Positions 17,929 through 24,726 of a DNA stretch of 30,423 nt are shown here, in pieces. The DNA comes from a virus, in the IMG/VR virus record IMGVR_UViG_3300031599_000028, positions 1 through 30,423 of that record. The stretch is one strand, 5' to 3'. The notes under the pieces are model-generated. The model was not told the DNA's origin, searched no databases, and saw only the letters and a list, made by a program, of their open reading frames with translations. The translations under genes were made by a program, and so were the position numbers. Position 1 is the stretch's first letter, and every line of letters begins with the position of its first letter.

Positions 17929-19404
17929 ATGGCATATCAAATTGATAGATATAATAATACGCTTTTAACTAACGTTGAAGACGGAACTGTTGATCAAACT
18001 ACTGATTTAAAATTCATTGGTAAAAATTACGCAGGCTACGGTGAAATACAAAATGAAAACTTTTTGTTTTTACTGGAAAACTTTAGTGGAGCAACTGCAC
18101 CAGCTAGGCCATTAAGTGGACAGCTTTGGTACGACACGTCAGTTTCAAAATTAAAATTTTACGATGGAACAAAGTGGAGAACAAACGGTGGATCTGAAGC
18201 AGCAGCAACAGAGCCAACAGGATTATCAGTAGGTGACTTTTGGTGGGATACTACTAATAATCAGCTATACGTTTATAACGGAACTATTTTTATATTAATT
18301 GGTCCACAGAATGCAGGCGATGGCGTAACCCAAATGCAAAGCTTGTCATTACTTGATACTAATGGTACTACTAGAAATGTTATAGCAGGTACACTGAACA
18401 GTGAAACTGTAATGATGATTAGTGCAGTTGAATTTGATATTGCTACAAGTAATGCAGTTACAGGATTTGATAGGCTCAAAAAGGGCATTACACTTATTAA
18501 TACTAAGTTGGCTACTAACGGCGTAACTACTCCGTCAGGACATTACTTTTGGGGAACAGCGTCAGATAGTGCTAGATTAGGTGGACAATTAGCTTCAAAC
18601 TTTATTCAAGCATCAGCAGGTGGAGCAAATACTGTATTTGCAAATATTGTTGAATTTCCAGATGGTGGAATACAAATTGGTGACTCACAAGATTTACAAC
18701 TATTAATAGAAAACGGCTCCGAAGGAGTTATACAAAATGTTACTGGTAACAATAGCATAATAAAAATTAAAACTTCAAACGGATCAGGAACATCTACACA
18801 CTCAGTTACATTTAATTCAACTGGATTAATACCAGCAGTAGATAATACATTCGCACTAGGTAGTACAACTTTAAAATATTCAAATGTGCATGCATCAGCA
18901 TTTACTGGCGAAGCAACAAGAGCAACTGCATTAAGAGTTGGAACAGATTTTAGATCAGCAAGTTCTAGTGCATCAAATAATACTGTAGCAGTAAGAGATG
19001 CAACAGGCAACATTGCAGCTAACTTATTCCAAGGTACTGCAACACAAGCACGTTATGCTGACTTAGCAGAAATTTATGCAACAGACCAAGAATATCCAGT
19101 AGGTACAGCAATTGCAGTAGGTGGCGAAGCAGAAGCTAGATCCGCAAGCATTGGCGATATTTGTATTGGTGTTATTTCAGATAATCCTGCATATTTAATG
19201 AACTCAGAAGCTGACGGACAAGCAGTTGGATTAAAAGGCAGAGTTCCTGTAAGAGTTAGCGGTCCTATATCAAAAGGCCAAGCAGTGTACGCATGGGAAC
19301 ATGGAGTATGTAGCACTATTACAACTAATGCAATGGTCGGAGTAGCACTGGAAACAAATGGTGATGCAGGCGAGAAATTAGTTGAATGTGTGTTAAAAGT
19401 TTAA
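17929..19404 (+). CDS. Tail fibre protein with YADLAE-type C-terminal domain, third tandem paralogue
   Basis: ATG 17929 has AGGGG eight bases upstream. The shared N-terminal module is clear: YGEIQNENFLFLLENF, GQLWYDTSVSKLKFYDG (from about 64), GDFWWDTTNNQLYVYNG (from about 102). Residues 305-340 carry ALGSTTLKYSNVHASAFTG, the short 'LG(S)xxxKYxNVxAxxFxG' beta unit that also occurs in the first paralogue. From residue 376 a distinct domain begins with YADLAEIYATDQEYPVGTAI and continues through GVISDNPAYLMNSEADGQ and LKGRVPVRVSGPISKGQAVY to the end. Domains of this type cap many phage fibres and resemble the peptidase-G2/intramolecular-chaperone group, in which the tail may help trimer folding and be self-cleaved. 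I cannot confirm autocleavage here. Confidence 0.8.
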   Translation: MAYQIDRYNNTLLTNVEDGTVDQTTDLKFIGKNYAGYGEIQNENFLFLLENFSGATAPARPLSGQLWYDTSVSKLKFYDGTKWRTNGGSEAAATEPTGLSVGDFWWDTTNNQLYVYNGTIFILIGPQNAGDGVTQMQSLSLLDTNGTTRNVIAGTLNSETVMMISAVEFDIATSNAVTGFDRLKKGITLINTKLATNGVTTPSGHYFWGTASDSARLGGQLASNFIQASAGGANTVFANIVEFPDGGIQIGDSQDLQLLIENGSEGVIQNVTGNNSIIKIKTSNGSGTSTHSVTFNSTGLIPAVDNTFALGSTTLKYSNVHASAFTGEATRATALRVGTDFRSASSSASNNTVAVRDATGNIAANLFQGTATQARYADLAEIYATDQEYPVGTAIAVGGEAEARSASIGDICIGVISDNPAYLMNSEADGQAVGLKGRVPVRVSGPISKGQAVYAWEHGVCSTITTNAMVGVALETNGDAGEKLVECVLKV

Positions 19405-19416
19405 GGATTTTAACTA

Positions 19417-21528
19417 ATGGCAGATATAACCGCAGCGCGATTAAACAACTTACAATCTAGAATCGCACTTATTCTAGGAACAGGAAGCGGCAGTAGTGGA
19501 TACGGGCAATCTCTTGCATCCTCTCAGGTTGTGGCTGATTCAATAGTTGCATCATCTGATATTAATAATATTTTTACAGATATGGTAAAGGCAAGAATAC
19601 ATCAGGTAGGTATTGCTGAAACTGGCATTAGACAAGTTATTGAAGATCTTAATATTATTGCAGAAGACACTAGTGGAACTATAACTGATGCAGGTGTTGA
19701 AGGTTCAGATGTTGAAGGCACTAAAAAAGGGCTAGCTGACTATGAATCATTAATGAATAATATTGAGTCAGACAAACTATTATTACACTCTAGTCAAGCA
19801 GCACTAGAACCTAAATTAACAAGTACTAGAACAGCTACATGGAATGGATTAATATATCACGTGTTTACTGCAACGTGGTCCAGTGCTGATGTCCGAAGAC
19901 ACTTTTTTAATGCTGGCGGCGAAATTAGACTTTCTACAAATAATACTAATCCTAGCACATCTAAAGGTCTTGACTGGGCTGCATTATGTAGTGAAGTAGG
20001 CATAGTTAGGTTTACTAGAAGTCAAACTTTTGCTGGCAACAGCGGCCAAGGATATTTTATTGGTGATGACTATATGAGCTCATCTTACCAAACAGTTTAT
20101 GCTAAAGTAGGCGCTGGTACATACAGCGGAGTTTATGCAGGTAACCTATATACTATTAAAGCTAGAGAAACAAGTTCTTCTGTAATTGAATTTAGAATAG
20201 AATTTAACGATGTTGTTGTAGACAATAATATAGACAACAATGTAGATGGAGCACTCACTAGTACAATTCAACAGTATAGAGCAGTTGGTCCTAACAGTAT
20301 AACTTCAGTTAGTCCAACATTCTTTAGTAGCACATCATTATCAGGATTTAATATTCCAGTTGATGTTAGTATACCAACATACATTTTATCGTCAACTTCA
20401 AATGCAATCGACGAAGGCGAAAGCTTTACTCTTACATTAACAACAACAAATATTACAAATGGAACAATAGTACCATACACTATTACAGGTGTTAGATCTT
20501 CAGATATTGGAAATGCAAGCTTAACAGGCAACTGGGTAGTTAATAATAATACAGCTACACTAACATATGCATCTACAGCTGATTTTACAACTGAAGATAC
20601 TGAAATAATGACAATGACATTAAACAATGGTAAGACAGCAATAAGTATTACTATTAGTGACACTAGTCGATCACAAATATCATATGTATATACTCCGCAA
20701 TGGATAAATGAATTTGGTAGTACTTTCTTAAATAATATTCCAACTGCAACAGCATTAACTATTGCTGAAATGATTGCAAGTAATCTTTATAATAATACAG
20801 GTGCTTGGACAAATACAAACGCTAGTACAGTATATGCATTGAATAGAAAACCTGACGCATCGGGATTAGCATATTGGACTAGAGAATATTATAATAACTA
20901 TTTCAATTCTTTTGCATTAGTTATTGCAAATGCAACTGGATTTACTAAAACGTTCTTTGATTATATGGCTAATCAAACTAATCCAATTCCGTTTACAGTA
21001 GGCGGCGTTGCACTTACAGGATCAGCTAATTCAGACTCAGCAAGGATATTACTAGCATCTAAGCCATCAATTGTTGGTGACGGATTTGGCGACTTTGGCA
21101 ACAGAGGTTCAGCAACTGGCATTGCACCATCACCAGAAGCACCAAGTGCAGGATTTGCGTTTACAGTAAGTGGCGGAGCTGTTAACTTTAATGGAAGCGA
21201 CAATCCAGTAACAACGAGCTTTACAGTAGCATGTAGTGCAGGATCAGGTAGTATTACAGTTGAAGAATTAACTAGACCAAGTCAAATTGCTGTAGCAGTA
21301 ACAACGTCAGCTCCAGATAAAACTAGTTATAGTATTAACTATCCAAGTGTTATTACTAGTGCTAAAGCATCATTAACAAATAATATAGCAGCTGGACAAT
21401 CTCGTGTGTACACAACTACTATACATAATACACAAAATGGTACGTGGACAGGTAGCTTTGCATTCAAAGAATCAACAGGCGTAGGACAATTAATTACTAA
21501 AGCATGGTCAGGTACGTTTGGCGCATAG
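19417..21528 (+). CDS. Composite tail adhesin-like protein: shared N-module, Calx-beta-like and DUF4214-like segments
   Basis: AAGGA, overlapping the previous stop, lies nine bases before ATG 19417. Residues 1-290 match the next gene: ITAARLNNLQSRIALILGTG at the start, HSSQA at 124, a TWNG..H.F.ATW stretch, and RRHFFNAGGEIR. From about 319 to 418 there is a Calx-beta/Ig-like domain with EGESFTLTLTTTNITNGT, PYTITGV, and the closing ISITISDTS. Residues 429-495 resemble DUF4214, with ALNRKPDASGLAYWTREYYN at about 474. The last 150 residues are Ser/Thr/Gly-rich beta sequence. Calx-beta and DUF4214 domains are known from secreted bacterial adhesins and RTX-like proteins, so this looks like a fibre or adhesin assembled from modules. 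No catalytic residues stand out. Confidence 0.75.
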   Translation: MADITAARLNNLQSRIALILGTGSGSSGYGQSLASSQVVADSIVASSDINNIFTDMVKARIHQVGIAETGIRQVIEDLNIIAEDTSGTITDAGVEGSDVEGTKKGLADYESLMNNIESDKLLLHSSQAALEPKLTSTRTATWNGLIYHVFTATWSSADVRRHFFNAGGEIRLSTNNTNPSTSKGLDWAALCSEVGIVRFTRSQTFAGNSGQGYFIGDDYMSSSYQTVYAKVGAGTYSGVYAGNLYTIKARETSSSVIEFRIEFNDVVVDNNIDNNVDGALTSTIQQYRAVGPNSITSVSPTFFSSTSLSGFNIPVDVSIPTYILSSTSNAIDEGESFTLTLTTTNITNGTIVPYTITGVRSSDIGNASLTGNWVVNNNTATLTYASTADFTTEDTEIMTMTLNNGKTAISITISDTSRSQISYVYTPQWINEFGSTFLNNIPTATALTIAEMIASNLYNNTGAWTNTNASTVYALNRKPDASGLAYWTREYYNNYFNSFALVIANATGFTKTFFDYMANQTNPIPFTVGGVALTGSANSDSARILLASKPSIVGDGFGDFGNRGSATGIAPSPEAPSAGFAFTVSGGAVNFNGSDNPVTTSFTVACSAGSGSITVEELTRPSQIAVAVTTSAPDKTSYSINYPSVITSAKASLTNNIAAGQSRVYTTTIHNTQNGTWTGSFAFKESTGVGQLITKAWSGTFGA

Positions 21529-21644
21529 AATTATTTGGCCTGGAAATGTTAGACAGTTCCCAAGTATACGTACAGCTGACGAATAACCTTTCTAAAGTAA
21601 GTGCTACTATTATTCAACTAAATAGTAATAGAGAGGTTTATTAA
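21504..21644 (+). CDS. Candidate small ORF, 46 codons, in the gap between the paralogous adhesin genes
   Basis: An ATG at 21504 opens a frame that overlaps the end of the previous gene by 25 bases and stops three bases before the next ATG. An internal ATG at 21546 would give 32 residues (starting MLDSSQVYVQLTNN). Neither start has a good ribosome binding site; the nearest is GGA three bases before the second ATG. The frame fills the gap exactly, which is suggestive, but a frame this short can occur by chance in A+T-rich DNA. I do not recognise the peptide. Confidence 0.2.
   Translation: MVRYVWRIELFGLEMLDSSQVYVQLTNNLSKVSATIIQLNSNREVY
21542..21560. other. Small symmetric hairpin in the 119-base gap
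   Basis: GGAA-A-TGT, loop TAG, ACA-G-TTCC forms seven pairs around one A·G mismatch, 13 bases after the stop of the composite adhesin gene. No T-run follows, so it is not a typical intrinsic terminator. It might be a weak processing or pausing site. Confidence 0.25.
21617..21624 (+). promoter_or_regulatory. Weak late promoter-like octamer ACTAAATA
   Basis: It matches 6 of 8 positions of TATAAATA, including the TAAATA core. It lies 23 bases before ATG 21648, with GAGAGG (21631-21636) between. Position and core agree with the octamers near 13313 and 17889. It overlaps the candidate small ORF. Confidence 0.35.
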
Positions 21645-21647
21645 TTA

Positions 21648-22589
21648 ATGCCAACACGTATATTAGCATCAAGATTCAATAATTTAAAAACAACAGTAGA
21701 TAGACTGTTGGGACCTTGTCTTGAAACAAGTAAAGTTAGTGGCAACTACACTAAAGGCTACGGTGAAACACCAAGTAGTTATCTTGCACAATCTAATTCT
21801 GGCAATGACTTAATTGATGCTGCGGCATACCAAGGATTATATCTTGATATAGCTAAAATTAAAATACATCAAGTAGGTGCAGCAGCATTTACTCCTTTAG
21901 CATACCGAGTTGGTGACATTCTAAATAACGCAAATGCTGATAAAGTTGAAGAAGCATTTGTTGCAGGTATAGAGTCATTAGCAACTGATATAACAACCAA
22001 TAAGTTTGTATGCCATTCTACACAAGCAGACTTACTAGCAGCTGATAGCTCAACTAGTGCTTCTACTTGGAACGGAACACTAAGTCATATAGTTAAAGTA
22101 ACCTTTGCTTCTGCTCAAGAAAGACGCGAATATTTTAATGCAGGCGGCACAATAAGATTTTCACCATCAATGTCCTATTCAGGAACACAAGCTAAGACAC
22201 TTGACTGGAAAGAAATGATTAATGAAATAGGTGCAGTAAGTTTTGGTTGTCAAGGTACTACTAGTTCTGGAGGCCACGGACAAGATTATGGCGGCATGGG
22301 ACATGATTATATGACTGCGTCATACCAGAGAGCGTACTATAATATAGGTGGCGGTGTATATACTCCTAATCAATATACAGTATATGCATTAGAATTAAGT
22401 GATACAGTATTACAATTTAAAACTGAAATTACTGATCCTAGTTACGGCACTCCGGACGAAACAGTACTAGCGGCTGTTAATAATGTAGTACAATTCTTTA
22501 GACCCAACGGTACAGCTATAATAAACGGCACTTCTCATAATACAGTTATTCGTTCTATTCCTGTTGCTCAAACAATATCTCCTTTTTAA
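21648..22589 (+). CDS. Tail-associated structural protein, short paralogue of the preceding gene
   Basis: ATG 21648 follows GAGAGG at 11 bases. Its whole length corresponds to the N-terminal 290 residues of the preceding gene: RILASRFNNLKTTVDRLLG at the start, YGETPSSY, AKIKIHQVG, HSTQA, TWNGTLSHIVKVTF, RREYFNAGGTIRF, LDWKEMINEIG, DYMTASYQRAYYNIGGGVYT. It lacks the Calx-beta-like and later segments, ending soon after FFRPNGT. The conserved FNAGGxIRF block is, as I recall, common in marine phage tail proteins of unknown position in the virion. It is the last gene of the structural block: a strong sigma70-type promoter begins four bases after its stop. It could form mixed oligomers with its longer paralogue (inference). 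Confidence 0.75.
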   Translation: MPTRILASRFNNLKTTVDRLLGPCLETSKVSGNYTKGYGETPSSYLAQSNSGNDLIDAAAYQGLYLDIAKIKIHQVGAAAFTPLAYRVGDILNNANADKVEEAFVAGIESLATDITTNKFVCHSTQADLLAADSSTSASTWNGTLSHIVKVTFASAQERREYFNAGGTIRFSPSMSYSGTQAKTLDWKEMINEIGAVSFGCQGTTSSGGHGQDYGGMGHDYMTASYQRAYYNIGGGVYTPNQYTVYALELSDTVLQFKTEITDPSYGTPDETVLAAVNNVVQFFRPNGTAIINGTSHNTVIRSIPVAQTISPF

Positions 22590-22592
22590 CGG

Positions 22593-22621
22593 TTGACTAT
22601 CTAGTATAATAATGCTATAAT
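22593..22621 (+). promoter_or_regulatory. Strong sigma70-type promoter with extended -10
   Basis: TTGACT at 22593-22598, a 17-base spacer, and TATAAT at 22616-22621 preceded by TGC (extended -10 at 22613-22615). Five of six -35 bases and all -10 bases match consensus. Predicted start of RNA is near 22628. It would let host polymerase transcribe the downstream operon without the phage late sigma factor, separating it from the late structural genes. An additional TATAAT at 22605 has no matching -35. Confidence 0.8.
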
Positions 22622-22627
22622 AGTAAT

Positions 22628-22669
22628 TATATTCAGACTTCTGCCTCCACTGTGGGCAAAATGAATATA
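22628..22669 (+). promoter_or_regulatory. Stem-loop at the predicted 5' end of the operon mRNA
   Basis: TATATTCA (22628-22635) pairs with TGAATATA (22662-22669). Inside, after a GAC bulge, TT-c-TGCC (22639-22645) pairs with GGCA-a-AA (22655-22661), leaving a nine-base loop. This gives 14 pairs with one mismatch and one bulge. The hairpin starts exactly at the predicted transcription start and ends ten bases before the AGGAG site at 22679. A 5'-terminal stem can protect an mRNA from decay. It has no T-run, so a terminator role is less likely. Confidence 0.6.
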
Positions 22670-22690
22670 TAATATTATAGGAGAGTCTGT

Positions 22691-23050
22691 ATGGATGAAA
22701 GATTAGATAAGGCATTAGAGTTTTCAAACTATATGCTTACGCTTAATAATCAAAAAAGGTTATTGACTGAAAAGTACCAAGAAGAATTATTATATTTTTA
22801 TGACGGTTGCCAATTTACTGTTACTAAAGAACTAATTAATTTTGTCAAATTGTTACTTGATAATGAGCAAGATGAAAATGCTGTACTAACAGATGACAAT
22901 GGTATTCCTACTATTGTTGCAGATGTAGATAAATTTTATAATTCAATCATCAATGTATACTTTGTAGCTTCGAATACATATCATTCAGAATATATAAAAT
23001 TAAAAAATCAAAGAAGCGTGGAAAAACTAGTTGACTATGAAGAAAACTAA
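22691..23050 (+). CDS. Small conserved-type phage protein, 119 aa, function unknown
   Basis: This is the first gene of the sigma70-driven operon, with a strong AGGAG seven bases before ATG 22691. The protein is acidic and mostly helical by appearance: KALEFSNYMLTLNNQKRLL, then FTVTKELINFVKLLLD, DNGIPTIVADVDKFYNSIIN and a basic end, NQRSVEKLVD. I believe I have seen similar proteins in marine T4-like phages, always without a function. There is no DNA-binding, enzymatic or membrane motif. Its last 14 bases overlap the next gene, so translation is probably coupled. Its promoter-proximal position suggests it is needed early or in large amounts, but what it does cannot be read from the sequence. 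Confidence 0.75.
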   Translation: MDERLDKALEFSNYMLTLNNQKRLLTEKYQEELLYFYDGCQFTVTKELINFVKLLLDNEQDENAVLTDDNGIPTIVADVDKFYNSIINVYFVASNTYHSEYIKLKNQRSVEKLVDYEEN

Positions 23051-23894
23051 AGGTGCGTTCTTAATTGCTCGAAATAACTCTCAGGTTGATTATGTTAAAC
23101 AAGCAGTTTTTTTAGCAAAGCGTATACGTAAATATTTAGGTATACCAACTACAGTGCTAACTGACTCGGTAGAATATATTAATCATAATTTTGACGCTGG
23201 AGTGTTTGATAGAATTATTCCGTGTTCTGCTACGCAACAACAAAATCAAAGACTGTATTTTGATGGCAGTATGCATCAACGTCAAGCAACATTTAATAAT
23301 AGAACTAGATCACAAGCATATGATCTTAGTCCGTATGACGAAACGTTATTGTTAGATACAGATTATATTATTAGTAATAGTTTATTAAAAAACTGTTTTG
23401 ACTCGCAAGATGATTTTTTAATTTACAAAGATTCAACTGATGTTGCACAGGTTCGAGACGAACAAGAATTTAAATACATAAGTGATACTAGTGTTCCATT
23501 TTACTGGGCAACTTGTGTATTTTTTAGAAAAACTCCAGTTAATAAAATTTATTTTGATTTAGTACAACATATTGAAAAAGAATGGGATCATTATAGAAGA
23601 GTTTATCAAATAGCATCTCAGTTGTTTAGAAATGATTTTGCATTTAGTATTGCAATCCATATAATGAACGGATTTCAAGAAGGGTTATTTGCTAAGCCAA
23701 TGCCAGGTAAAATGATGTATACTACTGATAGAGATATTTTGTGGCAGTTAAATGATGATCAAATGATGTTCTTAGTAGAAAAGAAAGGTTACTTAGGAGA
23801 GTATACTGCATTAAAAACAAAAGGTCAAACAATTCATGTTATGAACAAATATAGTTTAGGACGAATGATTGATTTGGAGATGTCTAATGAGTAA
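23037..23894 (+). CDS. Glycosyltransferase-like protein (GT-A fold, DTD motif)
   Basis: The start is taken as ATG 23037; a TTG six bases upstream in frame is possible but less likely. The ribosome binding site is weak (GTGGA), fitting coupling to the overlapping previous gene. The 285-residue protein begins GAFLIARNNSQVDYVKQAVF, a Rossmann-like strand-helix start, and has LLLDTDYII at 104-112. The D107-T-D109 triplet is placed like the metal and nucleotide-sugar binding DxD of GT-A enzymes such as GT8. It is related to the next gene (YVKQA.xLA in both). Sugar donor and acceptor are unknown. Context with two more transferases suggests glycan assembly on a phage or host surface. Confidence 0.65.
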   Translation: MKKTKGAFLIARNNSQVDYVKQAVFLAKRIRKYLGIPTTVLTDSVEYINHNFDAGVFDRIIPCSATQQQNQRLYFDGSMHQRQATFNNRTRSQAYDLSPYDETLLLDTDYIISNSLLKNCFDSQDDFLIYKDSTDVAQVRDEQEFKYISDTSVPFYWATCVFFRKTPVNKIYFDLVQHIEKEWDHYRRVYQIASQLFRNDFAFSIAIHIMNGFQEGLFAKPMPGKMMYTTDRDILWQLNDDQMMFLVEKKGYLGEYTALKTKGQTIHVMNKYSLGRMIDLEMSNE

Positions 23895-24726
23895 AGGTAT
23901 TGTAGTACTAGCACAAAATCTTAAAGACACAAGTTATGTTAAACAAGCAGAAACTTTAGCAATGAGTTTGAAAGTTACAAATCCTAAAATTAAAATTAGT
24001 ATTATAACTAATAACAAGGTTGAATTTAAAGATTTATTTGATCAAGTAATTCCTATACCTTTTGGCGATGCAGCAAAAGACTCTACTTGGAAGATTGAAA
24101 ATAGATGGAAGATATATCATGCTAGTCCGTATAATCAAACGATTGTAATGGATACTGATATGCTAGTATTACAAGATATATCGGCGTGGTGGAAGTTTTT
24201 AGAAAATTATAAAATATTTTATACTAATAAAGTGTATACTTACAGAGGCACTATAGCTGACACCAAACATTATAGAAAGACATTCCTTAAAAATAGTTTG
24301 CCTAATTTATTTTCCGGAGTACACTATTTTGAAAAATCTGATAAAGCACAAGAATTTTATCGTTGGTTAGAATTAGTTGTTAACAACTGGGAAGCATTTT
24401 ATGAAGTATTTCTAGAAGGAGTAACTAGACCTACACATGTTAGTATAGATGTATGTGTGTCAATTGTTGCTATGATACTCGATTGCACAAATGATATAAC
24501 TAATCCAAATGTAAGCTTTCCTAGTTTTACACATATGAAAAAGAATTGCCAAGGCTGGATTGATGGATCAAGTAATTGGCAGGACCGTGTTGGATTTTAT
24601 ATTTCAAGAGATTGTAAAGTTAAAATAGGAAATTACGACCAAACAGGAATCTTACATTACACTGAGAATGATTTTATAGAAAAGACACCTGTTATTGAAC
24701 GATATAGGAATTTACTAAATGTCTGA
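23887..24726 (+). CDS. Glycosyltransferase-like protein (GT-A fold, DTD motif), paralogue of preceding gene
   Basis: The start is ATG 23887, preceded by TTGGAG with seven bases of spacing; a longer form from TTG 23869 adds six residues but lacks this site. It overlaps the previous gene by eight bases. The 279-residue protein opens with GIVVLAQNLKDTSYVKQAET, parallel to the preceding gene. It has VMDTDMLVL with D89-T-D91, matching the GT-A DxD motif, and then VHYFEKSDKAQEFYRWLELV, a region where GT8-like enzymes bind acceptor. The C-terminal part contains HMKKNCQGW and GILHYTEND, with a His possibly completing the metal site. The pair looks like an old duplication. Substrates are not predictable. 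Confidence 0.7.
   Translation: MSKGIVVLAQNLKDTSYVKQAETLAMSLKVTNPKIKISIITNNKVEFKDLFDQVIPIPFGDAAKDSTWKIENRWKIYHASPYNQTIVMDTDMLVLQDISAWWKFLENYKIFYTNKVYTYRGTIADTKHYRKTFLKNSLPNLFSGVHYFEKSDKAQEFYRWLELVVNNWEAFYEVFLEGVTRPTHVSIDVCVSIVAMILDCTNDITNPNVSFPSFTHMKKNCQGWIDGSSNWQDRVGFYISRDCKVKIGNYDQTGILHYTENDFIEKTPVIERYRNLLNV

Noticed and set aside
22605-22610. First TATAAT upstream of the operon
   Set aside because: No -35-like hexamer lies 16-18 bases upstream; the second TATAAT has the better spacing and an extended -10.
22628-22669. Stem-loop read as an intrinsic terminator of the structural block
   Set aside because: No T-run follows it, and it begins at the predicted start of the downstream transcript.
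23031-23036. TTG start for the first glycosyltransferase-like gene
   Set aside because: ATG 23037 lies two codons downstream in frame and gives the more usual start.
23869-23886. TTG start for the second glycosyltransferase-like gene
   Set aside because: ATG 23887 has GGAG at good spacing, and the extra six residues precede the conserved beta-strand start.
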